DNA of 64,000 nucleotides from Bacteroidia bacterium (GTDB taxonomy: Bacteria > Bacteroidota > Bacteroidia > Flavobacteriales > Flavobacteriaceae): positions 18,838 through 82,837 of the forward strand of contig JAUIFC010000003.1 in NCBI GenBank assembly GCA_030429455.1, given 5' to 3'. The position numbers were made by a program, and so were the translations under genes. Positions 35,497 through 45,255 of this stretch are shown here, one piece after another (position 1 is the first letter of the stretch; every line of letters starts with the position of its first letter). The notes beneath the pieces were generated by a model. That model was given only the letters and a program-made list of their open reading frames with translations, was not told the origin of the DNA and searched no databases.

Positions 35497-36834
35497 TTAT
35501 TCTGCGTCGTTTAAAAATTTCTTGAACCTGTCTACAAAACTATCTAGAAAGGTTTTTCCTTGTTTTTCAATTACTTTTTGAGTATTTACCTTATTTGTTG
35601 TTGGATTGTCATGAGTTTCTTTAACCAAATCTTCCTTTTGAATTTCTTGTTCTTTTTTCTTTACTCTTGTTACTGGTTTTATATTTTCAAGACTCTTCAT
35701 CACCAGTCCAACTGCTGTTGCATATATTGGACTTGCGGTCTCCTTGTCCGTGTCTCCAGCCAAGTGTTCGTTAGGGTATCCAATCCTAGTGTCCATACCA
35801 GTAATGTACTCTACTAACTGTTTAAGATGTTTTAGCTGTGCGCCACCGCCAGTTAATACAATACCAGCTATTAATTTTTTGCGTTTCTCCTCGTGTCCGT
35901 AATTTTTTATTTCTAAAAATGCTTGCTCTATTATTTCGACTACTCTGTAGTGAATTATTTTTGATAAATTTTTAAGCGATATTTCTTTTGGTTCTCGGCC
36001 ACGCAATCCTGGTATCGACACAATTTCGTTTTCTTTGTTTTCTCCAGGCCAGGCAGAACCAAATTTTACCTTTAACAGTTCAGCTTGTTTTTCGATTATA
36101 GAACATCCGTCTTTAATGTCCTCGGTTATGATGTTGCCACCAAATGGAATGACCGCTGTGTGCCTAATAATGCCATCTTTAAAAATCGCAATATCAGTCG
36201 TTCCTCCGCCAATATCAATTAGTGCGACGCCAGCTTCTTTCTCTTCTTGACTCAATACGGCATTGGCAGAAGCTAATGGCTCTAAAGTTACTTCGTTAAG
36301 TTCTAAACCAGCACTTTTTATACATCGTCCGATATTTCTAATCGAAGATATTTGACCGACAACAACATGAAAATTGGCCTCAAGACGACCTCCATACATG
36401 CCAATAGGTTCTTTTATTTCCGCTTGTCCATCAACTTTGTAGTCCTGTGGCAACACATGAATAATTTCTTCTCCTGGCAACATGACCAACTTGTGGACTT
36501 GGTCGCAAAGCGATTTGATATCTTTAGGGTCTATTACTTCGTCCACACTTTTTCTAGTTATATAATCGCTATGTTGCAAACTTCTAATGTGTTGTCCAGC
36601 AATACCGACAGTAACCGATGTCACATCTTTGCCAGACTTCTCTTCTGCGTCTTTTATGGCGAGTTGTATAGATTGGATGGTTTGAGTGATGTTGTTTACA
36701 ACACCTCGGTGAACACCTAGGCTTTTCGTTTTTCCTAGGCCTAATATTTCAAGCTTTCCAAATTCATTTCGACGCCCTATCATTGCCACAATTTTTGTGG
36801 TACCAATGTCTAATCCTACTGCTATTTCTTCCAT
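35497..36834 (-). CDS. ftsA: Cell division protein FtsA
   Basis: A 445-residue actin-fold ATPase that anchors FtsZ filaments to the membrane. It has phosphate 1 VGLDIGTTKIVAMIG near the N-terminus, phosphate 2 VALIDIGGGTTDIAIF, and adenosine motif GIVLTGGGAQLKHL. The bacterial 1C domain (TVGIAGQHIRSLQHSDYI) is present. The C-terminal tail ends in ..KTFLDSFVDRFKKFLNDAE, a good amphipathic membrane-targeting helix. It lies between ftsQ (11-bp gap) and ftsZ. Confidence 0.96.
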   Translation of the reverse strand: MEEIAVGLDIGTTKIVAMIGRRNEFGKLEILGLGKTKSLGVHRGVVNNITQTIQSIQLAIKDAEEKSGKDVTSVTVGIAGQHIRSLQHSDYITRKSVDEVIDPKDIKSLCDQVHKLVMLPGEEIIHVLPQDYKVDGQAEIKEPIGMYGGRLEANFHVVVGQISSIRNIGRCIKSAGLELNEVTLEPLASANAVLSQEEKEAGVALIDIGGGTTDIAIFKDGIIRHTAVIPFGGNIITEDIKDGCSIIEKQAELLKVKFGSAWPGENKENEIVSIPGLRGREPKEISLKNLSKIIHYRVVEIIEQAFLEIKNYGHEEKRKKLIAGIVLTGGGAQLKHLKQLVEYITGMDTRIGYPNEHLAGDTDKETASPIYATAVGLVMKSLENIKPVTRVKKKEQEIQKEDLVKETHDNPTTNKVNTQKVIEKQGKTFLDSFVDRFKKFLNDAE

Positions 36835-36845
36835 TAGTGTTTAAT

Positions 36846-37562
36846 TCAATATTTTTCACAAACAACTTGTGACCCGAATTGTAACTTTATTGTTTTATAT
36901 TTTTGCAACAGAGAATCTCTTTCTGCTTTGACATAAAACGCCTTGAAATTAAAAAATTTCTGATTAAGTTCTTTCGAGTTACCCAAATAGATTTCAAAGT
37001 CATGATTTCTCATTTTTAGACTATATTGTTCGTTTGGATAACCCTTTACTTGTGTCACCATTTTTCTTAAAAAATTATCTGTATGTATAAACTTCAAAAG
37101 TCTATAAACATTTGAAGTTTGATTCTTGTTTAAATTATACACTATAGGAACTCTAGCTGTGTAGTGATTGGAAAGCGGCATCTCTTTTCCATTTATATCA
37201 ATATAATAATGATTATCACCTATGACTCTTCCTATTGGTTTTGGTTGAAATATTTCGACGTGTAAACTATTGTCAAGACTCAAGTACACTTCTGCATTTT
37301 CAACCATTGGATGAATCTCCAGTTGAGTTTCTAACAAGTTCAAATCTAAGTGTTCTACAGGCATGTTCTTAACATGTTTTTGGTTTTGTATCAACAATTT
37401 ATTAACTGTTGCAGTATCTATGAAGTTATTGTCATTTTGACTAAAACTAATGTCTATACTCCTGATTACTTTTTGTTTATGTCTGTTGTAAGTAAAACCT
37501 ACTAATACAAGAAATAGGCAAATACTTAAACTGATTTTAAGTATGTCAAGTTTGTCTTTCAT
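36846..37562 (-). CDS. ftsQ: Cell division protein FtsQ/DivIB
   Basis: A 238-residue bitopic membrane protein with a short cytoplasmic N-terminus, one membrane helix (about 8-24) and a periplasmic part. The POTRA-like domain (about 30-100) reads IRSIDISFSQNDNNFIDTATVNKLL, then HLDLNLLETQLEIHPMVENAEVYLSLDNSLHVEIFQPKPIGRV, the classic FtsQ pattern. The beta-domain ends ..QFGSQVVCEKY. It scaffolds the FtsL/FtsI divisome complex. It overlaps murC by 4 bp, so coupled translation is likely. Confidence 0.92.
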   Translation of the reverse strand: MKDKLDILKISLSICLFLVLVGFTYNRHKQKVIRSIDISFSQNDNNFIDTATVNKLLIQNQKHVKNMPVEHLDLNLLETQLEIHPMVENAEVYLSLDNSLHVEIFQPKPIGRVIGDNHYYIDINGKEMPLSNHYTARVPIVYNLNKNQTSNVYRLLKFIHTDNFLRKMVTQVKGYPNEQYSLKMRNHDFEIYLGNSKELNQKFFNFKAFYVKAERDSLLQKYKTIKLQFGSQVVCEKY

Positions 37563-38908
37563 TTCAAATATTTTTGCTTAATTAAATTCGATTCTACACC
37601 AATATCTCCTGCACCCAATAGAGCGCAAATCATGCCTTTTTGTACCTTTATTTCATTATAAATTTCTTTTTTTTCGATTACTTTTTTATCCTCTACACTT
37701 ATCATTTCCAAAAGTTTGTTTGAGGTGATATTTGGAATAGGCTTTTCTCGTGCGGGATAGATATCGAGTAATCTAACACTATCGAATTTGCTGAGACTTA
37801 CCGCAAATTCGCTCATAAAATCCTTTGTTCTGCTATATAGATGAGGTTGAAATATTACCATAGATTTCTGATTTGGATGCATTTCTGAAATTGCTGAGAA
37901 TACAGCATTTATTTCTGTAGGATGATGGGCATAATCGTCTATAATAGTATATTCTTCGGTGTCTACGATGTAGTTAAACCGTCGTTTAACACCCTTAAAA
38001 GTTGCCAGAGATTTTGTGTATATCTCGGCTTTCTTAGGGTTGTAATCTAAGGCTAAACTTAAAGCACATAGCGCATTGAACAAATTATGTTGACCTGGCA
38101 TTTTAAGTTGAACATCATAATAGGTTTTTCCATTAGCTGTATAGTTGAAGGTATAACAGCCATTTTCAATCCTAATATGGTCTGCGTAAATATTTGATGT
38201 ATTACTGAATCCAATTGTCTTTCCTCCAAAATGGATATTGGAATTGTGATAAAGCTGATTTTTATTTTTGACTAAATTGGCAAAATCACTAAAACTTTTT
38301 TCTAGATTTTTTTTAGAATTATAAATGTCCAGATGGTCTGCATCTACATTGCTAATTACTGCATAATCAGGCGATAGGTTTAAAAACGATCTGTCAAATT
38401 CGTCGGCTTCAACAACATAAATGTCATTTCCATTCGAGATGTAATTTGAATTATAATTTTCCGAAACGCCTCCTGCAAAAATCGTAACTGGTTCATTTGC
38501 GTCTTTTAAAATATGTCCAAGCATACATGTAATAGTAGTTTTACCATGTGTGCCTGCAATGGCCATACAAGTTTTTTCCGAACTTATTTGACCTAAGACT
38601 TTCGCTCTTTTTATATAGGCGAATCTATTGTTTATAAAGTATGAAAATACAGGTTGATCTTCTTTAATTGCTGGAGTATAGACTATTATGCTGTTTTCTT
38701 TGTTTAAAGAGCTGGCTAGAGTCAAGTTGTAATCATATTCGATGTTGGCTCCTTGGTCTTCTAAGGATTTACATAATTCAGTTTTGGTTTTGTCATATCC
38801 CAATACGCTTTTTCCTTGCTTTAAAAAATGAAAAGCCAGCGCACTCATCCCTATTCCGCCAATACCGAGAAAGTAAATATGTGTGATATGTGATGAATTT
38901 ATGCGCAT
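37559..38908 (-). CDS. murC: UDP-N-acetylmuramate--L-alanine ligase MurC
   Basis: A 449-residue Mur ligase that adds L-Ala to UDP-MurNAc with ATP, the first step of the stem peptide. The N-terminal Rossmann part starts ITHIYFLGIGGIGMSALA, diagnostic for MurC. The ATP loop is AIAGTHGKTTITCMLGHIL. Other conserved sites are NVDADHLDIY, FNALCALSLALDYNP and DDYAHHPTEI. The C-terminal domain has FQPHLYSRTKDF and DIYPAREKPI. It overlaps murG by 1 bp and ftsQ by 4 bp. Confidence 0.97.
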   Translation of the reverse strand: MRINSSHITHIYFLGIGGIGMSALAFHFLKQGKSVLGYDKTKTELCKSLEDQGANIEYDYNLTLASSLNKENSIIVYTPAIKEDQPVFSYFINNRFAYIKRAKVLGQISSEKTCMAIAGTHGKTTITCMLGHILKDANEPVTIFAGGVSENYNSNYISNGNDIYVVEADEFDRSFLNLSPDYAVISNVDADHLDIYNSKKNLEKSFSDFANLVKNKNQLYHNSNIHFGGKTIGFSNTSNIYADHIRIENGCYTFNYTANGKTYYDVQLKMPGQHNLFNALCALSLALDYNPKKAEIYTKSLATFKGVKRRFNYIVDTEEYTIIDDYAHHPTEINAVFSAISEMHPNQKSMVIFQPHLYSRTKDFMSEFAVSLSKFDSVRLLDIYPAREKPIPNITSNKLLEMISVEDKKVIEKKEIYNEIKVQKGMICALLGAGDIGVESNLIKQKYLK

Positions 38909-39996
38909 TATTTGATGATTTTTTCAATAATATCTACAATGTCTTTTGTAGCGTTTGGTTTAGCTAAGGTTTTAATATTTTTGGATAATAGCTTCTGTTT
39001 TTCTTTGTTTTGAATAAGTTCTAATACATTGGGTAGAAAATCGGTGTTTATTTGTTTCTCTTCAATACAGATTGCTGCATTTTTTATTGTAATGGCATTT
39101 GCATTTTTAAATTGATGATTTTCAGCTACATTTGGTGACGGGATAAAAATTACCGGTTTGCCAACTAAACATAACTCGCTGACAGAACCCGCTCCAGCTC
39201 TAGAAATTATGACGTCTGCTGCGGCATAGGCCTTTGGCATATCTTCTATAAACTCTAAAACCCTTACATTCTTTTCTTCAAGGTGTTTATAATCGTTGTA
39301 GTAAAAAGAACCACATTGCCAAACGACATTACAGTTTTGGGCTACTAGATCCTTGACGTACTGCTTTATCGTTTTGTTGATGGTTCTCGCTCCTAAACTT
39401 CCACCAATGACCAGAATAGTGGTTTTATGTTTGTCAAGATTAAAACTATTTAAAGCTTCCTCTCTTGATATTGTTTTTTCTAAAATGTCTTTACGTATCG
39501 GATTTCCAGTAAAATAAATTTTATCTTTTGGAAAATATTTTTCCATTCCTGCATAAGCTACACAGATTGCCTTGGTTTTATTTGCAACCCATTTGTTAGT
39601 AATTCCAGCGTACGAGTTTTGTTCTTGGATAAGTGTAGGAATACCCATATAATTTGCTGTTTTAAGTAATGGTGCACTTGCAAATCCACCGGTGCCAATA
39701 ACAATTTGAGGGTTATGTTTTTTTATGATGAATATGGACTTTAACATGCTCCAAATGAGCTTAATTGGAAACAAAATATTTGATAAACTTAGTGACCGTT
39801 GAAACCCGCTTATCCATAACCCCTTAATATCATATCCAGCCTTTGGTACTTTTGTCATTTCCATGCGGTCTTTAGAGCCAACAAACAGGATGTCTGCCTG
39901 ACGAAAACGAGATTTTATTTCGTCGGCAATAGCGATTGCAGGAAAAATATGTCCTCCTGTTCCACCACCTGATATGATAACTTTTAAGGGTTTCAT
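38908..39996 (-). CDS. murG: UDP-GlcNAc:lipid I transferase MurG
   Basis: A 362-residue GT28 glycosyltransferase at the inner face of the membrane, converting lipid I to lipid II with UDP-GlcNAc. The first G-loop is ISGGGTGGHIFPAIAIADE, the second region reads VIGTGGFASAPLL, and the UDP-GlcNAc site has VIGGSLGARTINKT and DVIISRAGAGSVSELCLVGKPVIFIPSPNVAENHQ. The full length is kept. It abuts ftsW (1-bp overlap) and murC (1-bp overlap). Confidence 0.97.
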   Translation of the reverse strand: MKPLKVIISGGGTGGHIFPAIAIADEIKSRFRQADILFVGSKDRMEMTKVPKAGYDIKGLWISGFQRSLSLSNILFPIKLIWSMLKSIFIIKKHNPQIVIGTGGFASAPLLKTANYMGIPTLIQEQNSYAGITNKWVANKTKAICVAYAGMEKYFPKDKIYFTGNPIRKDILEKTISREEALNSFNLDKHKTTILVIGGSLGARTINKTIKQYVKDLVAQNCNVVWQCGSFYYNDYKHLEEKNVRVLEFIEDMPKAYAAADVIISRAGAGSVSELCLVGKPVIFIPSPNVAENHQFKNANAITIKNAAICIEEKQINTDFLPNVLELIQNKEKQKLLSKNIKTLAKPNATKDIVDIIEKIIK

Positions 39997-41228
39997 TAAG
40001 TTTGGCTTACTACATCTAATGGGTTATTATCTTCTACTTCTGTTTCAGTGTCGTCTTTTTTGCTAGTAGAGCTTACGCTTAAAACTATACCAATTCCTAT
40101 ACAAGTCATCCAAATGGATGAACCTCCACTGCTTATAAGCGGCAGTGTTTGTCCAGTCACAGGGAATAGATTGACTGCAACTCCTATATTAATAAGAGCC
40201 TGAAATATTATGGGTAATCCAACTGCCGCAACAAGTAATTTGGCGTACAGAGATTCATTTTTTGTAAAAACAATGGCTATTCGCAGTAACAAAAAGAGGT
40301 AAAAAGACAAAACTATAAATCCTACAATCATTCCAAATTCTTCAACTATAATGGCATAAATAAAATCCGAAGACGATTGAGGAAGGAAATTTCGTTGTAC
40401 ACTTTTGCCTATGCCTTTACCTGTAATGCCTCCAGTAGCAATGGCAATTTTTGATTCTCTAACTTGGTATATTTCTTCCTTTTTTTCTTCGCTTTCTTCT
40501 CCTTTTTCAAATGGCATAAAGCTTTCTATTCTACTCGTCCAAGTATCCACTCTGTTTGGTAAAAGTCCAGGAAAAGCTTTTGAAACTAGTACAAATATGG
40601 TAACAGCTGTTATTGAAAAAACAAGTATATAAGAGCAATATTTAATAGGGTAGCCGCTTATGAAAGCCAGTAAAAGAACCATGCAAAATATGATGGCTGC
40701 TGTCGAAAAATTTGAAGGAAATATCAGTCCGACAACTATAAATACGGGTATCCATAGTGGGAGTATAGTTTCATTAAAATTAAATGTCCTTTTTACAATT
40801 TTGGATAAATACCCAGCAACATATACCATTAAAACTATGGATGCAAAACTTGAAGTTTGGAAACTCATGTTTACAACAGGTATTGTTAACCAGCGACTTG
40901 CATAGGAGCCTTCGATAGTTGTTCCTTCTATGGCGGTAAGAACTAATAAAATAATAACTATAGGAAGAAGTATGATGGAAATTCCCCAAAATAATTTAAA
41001 TCTAATTTTATGTACTCCAAATATGAGAATAAAGCCCATGAATAAATGTGCTGCATGCTTTAAAAGATAGCTTATGGTATTTCCGTCACCGTCATTTAGA
41101 TAAGCCAAGTTGCTACTAGCGCTGTATACAGGGAATAATGAAAATACCGCCAATAACGTTACAATTACCCAAATGGGTTTGTCACCTTTCAGGTTTGGAC
41201 TTATAATTTGAACTGCTGTATTTTTCAT
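39996..41228 (-). CDS. ftsW: Lipid II polymerase/SEDS protein FtsW
   Basis: A SEDS-family membrane glycosyltransferase of 410 residues from ATG 41228. The frame is open to 41312, but that part lies inside murD and adds a charged stretch; the 41228 start is 10 bp after the murD stop. About ten membrane helices are present. Conserved motifs include GITGKGIGKSVQRNFLPQSSSDFIYAIIVEEFG and VNLFPVTGQTLPLISSGGSSIW, both SEDS signatures. It polymerises glycan at the septum together with the class B PBP FtsI. The C-terminus is polar and acidic. Confidence 0.94.
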   Translation of the reverse strand: MKNTAVQIISPNLKGDKPIWVIVTLLAVFSLFPVYSASSNLAYLNDGDGNTISYLLKHAAHLFMGFILIFGVHKIRFKLFWGISIILLPIVIILLVLTAIEGTTIEGSYASRWLTIPVVNMSFQTSSFASIVLMVYVAGYLSKIVKRTFNFNETILPLWIPVFIVVGLIFPSNFSTAAIIFCMVLLLAFISGYPIKYCSYILVFSITAVTIFVLVSKAFPGLLPNRVDTWTSRIESFMPFEKGEESEEKKEEIYQVRESKIAIATGGITGKGIGKSVQRNFLPQSSSDFIYAIIVEEFGMIVGFIVLSFYLFLLLRIAIVFTKNESLYAKLLVAAVGLPIIFQALINIGVAVNLFPVTGQTLPLISSGGSSIWMTCIGIGIVLSVSSTSKKDDTETEVEDNNPLDVVSQT

Positions 41229-41238
41229 TTCTCTGTTT

Positions 41239-42576
41239 TTATAAATTTCTAACAGCTTTTTTAAACTGATTTCCTCTGTCCTCATAGTTTTTGAACAAAT
41301 CGAAACTTGCACAAGCTGGAGATAATAGTACCGTATCTTCGGATTCTGCTAAATGGTATGCCATTCTCACACACTCTGTCATGGATCGAGTTTCATAAAT
41401 ATCATCTACACATTCATTAAAGCTCTCTACTATTTTTTGGTTGTCCACACCAAGACAAATAATTGCTTTTACCTTTTCGTTCACGCTACTGAGTAAACTT
41501 GTATAATCATTGCCTTTATCTACGCCACCAACAATCCAAATTGTATTCGCAGGCACAGATTTTAACGCATAATCGGTTGCGTTGACATTTGTGGCCTTAG
41601 AGTCGTTAATGTAAGTTACATTGTGTATTTTCAGTACTGTTTCTAATCTGTGTTCAACGCCTTGAAAAGCGCTTAGTTTTTCTCTGATTGTTTTTTTTCT
41701 AATTTTAAGCAGGTGTGCGGCTGTAGAGGCAGCCATGGCATTTTTAGTATTATGTTCGCCTCTTACTTCAAGTAAATCTAATGGCATAAGTTCTATATTT
41801 TCGTTTATGTTGATAATTATTTTGTTGTCTTTTATGTAAGTCCCAAATTCTAATTCTCGCCGAGTGGATAATGGGATGCATTTTGATTTCACCGGATTGT
41901 TTTTAAGCCAATTGCACAAGTGATTTTCATCTGCATTGTATATAAAATAGTCGTCTTCGGTTTGATTTTCAGCTATTCTGAATTTTGATGCCGTGTAAAG
42001 GTTAAAGTCATTATTGTATCGGTCTAAATGATCTGGCGTTATAGATGTTAGTATAGCAATATTTGGTTTGAATTTTTCTATACCATCCAACTGAAAACTG
42101 CTTACTTCCAAGACATAGTTTTCGGCGTTGTCCACTGCAACAGATTTAGCAAAACTGATACCGATATTGCCAGCTAACTTGGTGTTTGGTAATTCGCCAT
42201 TCAGAATGTGAAATGTCATGCTGGCAACAGTGGTTTTTCCATTGGAGCCGGTAATGGCCACAAGATTTGCATTAGTAAACAATGCACCAAATTCGATTTC
42301 GGAGATGACTGGGATATTTTGTGCTATCAGATGTTTTACAATTTGAACATCATCAGGTATTCCTGGGCTTTTTATAATTACATCGGACGCTGACAATTTT
42401 TCAAGGCTATGTTTGCCCTGTTCGTATTCAATATTATTTTTTTCAAAATAATCCCGTGTGGCATTTGGAATGGTGCCTGCATCGCTAACTAGCACTTTAG
42501 CCTTTAGCTTTTTTGCAAGAATTGCAGCACCCATGCCACTTTCTCCACTTCCTAATATGCCTACATTCTCTATCAT
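41239..42576 (-). CDS. murD: UDP-N-acetylmuramoylalanine--D-glutamate ligase MurD
   Basis: A 445-residue Mur ligase adding D-Glu to UDP-MurNAc-L-Ala. The N-terminus is [19 protein letters not shown]. The ATP loop is [19 protein letters not shown], followed by GNIGISF and ITPDHLDRY. Later motifs are [26 protein letters not shown] and GGVDKGNDY, all usual for MurD. The last residues KTVRNL-like end (KKAVRNL) and the stop are 10 bp before the ftsW start. It overlaps mraY by 4 bp. Confidence 0.97.
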   Translation of the reverse strand: MIENVGILGSGESGMGAAILAKKLKAKVLVSDAGTIPNATRDYFEKNNIEYEQGKHSLEKLSASDVIIKSPGIPDDVQIVKHLIAQNIPVISEIEFGALFTNANLVAITGSNGKTTVASMTFHILNGELPNTKLAGNIGISFAKSVAVDNAENYVLEVSSFQLDGIEKFKPNIAILTSITPDHLDRYNNDFNLYTASKFRIAENQTEDDYFIYNADENHLCNWLKNNPVKSKCIPLSTRRELEFGTYIKDNKIIININENIELMPLDLLEVRGEHNTKNAMAASTAAHLLKIRKKTIREKLSAFQGVEHRLETVLKIHNVTYINDSKATNVNATDYALKSVPANTIWIVGGVDKGNDYTSLLSSVNEKVKAIICLGVDNQKIVESFNECVDDIYETRSMTECVRMAYHLAESEDTVLLSPACASFDLFKNYEDRGNQFKKAVRNL

Positions 42577-43787
42577 CTTACTTTAAGCGTTATTATAGAT
42601 ATTACAGCCAATAAAATTCCAATAATCCAAAATCTAACTACAATTTTGCTTTCATGAAAACCTCTCTTTTGGTAATGATGATGCAAAGGCGACATTAAAA
42701 ATATCCTACGCCCTGCGCCATATTTCTTTTTGGTATACTTAAACCAACTTACTTGCATGACCACGGAAAGGTTTTCTATCAGAAATATGCCGCAAAGTAT
42801 AGGTAGAAGAAGTTCTTTTCTAACTGCAATTGCAATTACAGCAATGATTCCACCAATGGTCAGACTGCCCGTATCCCCCATAAACACTTGAGCTGGAAAA
42901 GTATTGTACCATAAAAAACCTATCAATGCGCCTGTAAATGCTGCAATGAATATGACCATTTCGCCAGAGTTAGGAATATTCATAACATTTAAGTATTCTG
43001 AAAAAATCACGTTTCCAGATATCCATGCGAAAATGCCTAAGGTTAAAACAATTATTGCAGAGCTTCCTGCAGCTAAGCCATCAATTCCATCTGTTAAATT
43101 TGCTCCATTTGAAATTGCTGTCACTATAAAAATTACAATAGGAATAAAGATAAGCCAAGCGTAGGCAGACAAATCTTCGCTTATCCAAGTGATAAAACTG
43201 GCATAATCTAACTCGTTGTTCTTTAGGAATGGAATTGTTGTTTTGGTCGTTTTTATTTTTTCGCCTGTTTCGACTATTTCATTGGTTACAGGGTTTAATG
43301 TGATGTCGTTTCTTGTTGTAATGTCTTCATGAAAATACATCGTTGCTCCAACGATAATTCCCAAACCTACTTGACCAAAGACTTTAAATTTGCCTTTAAG
43401 TCCTTTTTTATTTTTCTTAAAAATTTTAATGTAGTCGTCTATAAACCCGATGCTTCCCATCCATAATGTTGTGACAATAAGAAGAAGAATATATATATTA
43501 GTCAAATCCGTAAGTAGCAAAACAGGCAACAAGGTAGAAGCAATAATGATAATTCCACCCATGGTTGGCGTTCCTGCTTTTTGCTGTTGCCCTTGCAGGC
43601 CTAAATCTCTTACACTTTCTCCAATTTGCTTTCTTCGAAGAAAGTTGATAATAGATTTACCAAAAATTGTTGAAAACAAAAGTGCTAATATAGCGGCCAA
43701 TGATGCTCTGAATGACAAATATTGATATAATCCAGATCCTGGATAATCATAAAGACTTTCTAGATATTCAAATAAATGGTACAACAT
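42573..43787 (-). CDS. mraY: Phospho-MurNAc-pentapeptide transferase MraY
   Basis: A 404-residue polytopic enzyme that loads phospho-MurNAc-pentapeptide onto undecaprenyl phosphate, making lipid I. The active-site motifs are present: [51 protein letters not shown] and [10 protein letters not shown]. It has an insertion of about 60 residues in a periplasmic loop (after [12 protein letters not shown]) that is common in Bacteroidota MraY and makes it longer than the E. coli form (360). It lies 1 bp from murE and overlaps murD by 4 bp. Confidence 0.97.
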   Translation of the reverse strand: MLYHLFEYLESLYDYPGSGLYQYLSFRASLAAILALLFSTIFGKSIINFLRRKQIGESVRDLGLQGQQQKAGTPTMGGIIIIASTLLPVLLLTDLTNIYILLLIVTTLWMGSIGFIDDYIKIFKKNKKGLKGKFKVFGQVGLGIIVGATMYFHEDITTRNDITLNPVTNEIVETGEKIKTTKTTIPFLKNNELDYASFITWISEDLSAYAWLIFIPIVIFIVTAISNGANLTDGIDGLAAGSSAIIVLTLGIFAWISGNVIFSEYLNVMNIPNSGEMVIFIAAFTGALIGFLWYNTFPAQVFMGDTGSLTIGGIIAVIAIAVRKELLLPILCGIFLIENLSVVMQVSWFKYTKKKYGAGRRIFLMSPLHHHYQKRGFHESKIVVRFWIIGILLAVISIITLKVR

Positions 43788-43788
43788 A

Positions 43789-45255
43789 TTATTTATTTAG
43801 AAGTTTTAGACAAGATTTTATGATTTTCATATCATCAAAGTCTTTTTTCTGTCCTTTTATGATTTGAAAGGTTTCGTGCCCTTTACCAGCTACAAGGATG
43901 ATGTCGTTTGCTTTAGACAACATGCATGCAGTTTTTATAGCGTCATATCTATCGATAACACTCAATGTTTTACTTGTATTTTGTGGCTGTACTCCAGCTT
44001 CAATCTCCTCGATTATCGTTTTAGGATCTTCATCTCTAGGATTATCGCTAGTAAAAATGACATGATCACTAAGTTGGGCTGCTATTTTGCCCATCTTTGG
44101 TCTCTTTGTTTTATCTCTGTTGCCACCACAACCAACTACAGTAATAAGGTTTTCGTTTTTAGTTCGAATGCTATTTATGGTTTGTAACACATTTTTTAAT
44201 GCGTCTGGCGTATGAGCATAATCTACAATAACGCTCACTTTTTCTTTATTGGTTCTAAAATGTTCAAATCGGCCATGCACGGGTTCAAGTTCACTTAGAA
44301 ATTTTAGGCTTTCAATAGGCTCAACGCCTAGTAAATCCGCTATTCCAAAAACTGCCAATAAATTATAGGCATTAAATTCGCCAATTACTTTTGTCCAAAG
44401 GTCTTGGTCGTTTATTTTTAATTGCAAGCCTGAGAAGCTATTTTCCAAAATTTTCGCCTTGTAATCCGCAAAAGATTTTAACGCGTAGGAATACTTTTTT
44501 GCTCTCGAATTCTGTAGCATGTATGCTCCGTTTTTGTCATCTATGTTTGTTAAAGCGAAGGCTTGTTTTGATAATTGATCAAATAGTTTCTTCTTTACGT
44601 CTCTATAAGTTTCAAAAGTTTCATGGTAATCCAAATGATCATGAGAAAGATTTGTAAATCCGGCACCATCAAAATCCAATCCTAAGGACCGTTTTTGGTC
44701 TATGCCGTGTGAGCTCACTTCCATAAACGCATATTCGACTCCTGAATCTACCATCTTTTTCAGATACTTATTTATGGTTAGAGAATCTGGAGTTGTGAGA
44801 TTTGTAGGAAACTCCTTGTCGTTTACAAGAATTTTTACAGTTGAAATTAAACCGACTGGATAACCCAAATTTGCGAACAGTTGATAGAGTAATGTTGTTA
44901 CAGTTGTTTTTCCATTTGTTCCGGTGACTCCAACCAATTTTAAGTGCGTAGAAGGATTGTCATAATAGTTTGAAGCCATATACGCCAACGCCTCTCTTGT
45001 ATCTCTGACCTTTATGTAGGTAATGCCATTTATTTTTTGGTCTGGAAAGGCTTCGCAGACGATGGCAATAGCGCCTTGGTCAACAGCTTTTTTTATGTAA
45101 TCATGACCATCGGATAGAGTACCTCTGATGGCCACAAACACATCGTTAAGCCCAACTTTTCTAGAGTCGAAATGAAGATCTGTGAAGGCTTGAAAAGTTG
45201 ATCCTTCCACAGCTTCTATGCTTACTTTGTATAATATGTCTTTAAGCGTTTTCAC
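43789..45255 (-). CDS. murE: UDP-MurNAc-tripeptide ligase MurE (meso-DAP type)
   Basis: A 488-residue Mur ligase adding the third residue of the stem peptide. The ATP loop is [17 protein letters not shown] (110-126), with [12 protein letters not shown] and [10 protein letters not shown] further on. The amino-acid specificity loop reads [10 protein letters not shown], with DNPR at 404-407, the signature for meso-diaminopimelate rather than lysine, as expected for a Gram-negative wall. The length is normal. It overlaps ftsI by 4 bp. Confidence 0.97.
   Translation of the reverse strand: MKTLKDILYKVSIEAVEGSTFQAFTDLHFDSRKVGLNDVFVAIRGTLSDGHDYIKKAVDQGAIAIVCEAFPDQKINGITYIKVRDTREALAYMASNYYDNPSTHLKLVGVTGTNGKTTVTTLLYQLFANLGYPVGLISTVKILVNDKEFPTNLTTPDSLTINKYLKKMVDSGVEYAFMEVSSHGIDQKRSLGLDFDGAGFTNLSHDHLDYHETFETYRDVKKKLFDQLSKQAFALTNIDDKNGAYMLQNSRAKKYSYALKSFADYKAKILENSFSGLQLKINDQDLWTKVIGEFNAYNLLAVFGIADLLGVEPIESLKFLSELEPVHGRFEHFRTNKEKVSVIVDYAHTPDALKNVLQTINSIRTKNENLITVVGCGGNRDKTKRPKMGKIAAQLSDHVIFTSDNPRDEDPKTIIEEIEAGVQPQNTSKTLSVIDRYDAIKTACMLSKANDIILVAGKGHETFQIIKGQKKDFDDMKIIKSCLKLLNK

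Noticed and set aside
34455..35525. Series of open frames antisense to ftsZ
   Set aside because: They mirror a highly conserved gene, and their composition follows from codon use on the other strand.
41229..41312. N-terminal extension of ftsW into murD
   Set aside because: The extension is charged, overlaps murD coding, and is absent from typical FtsW; ATG 41228 follows the murD stop by 10 bp.
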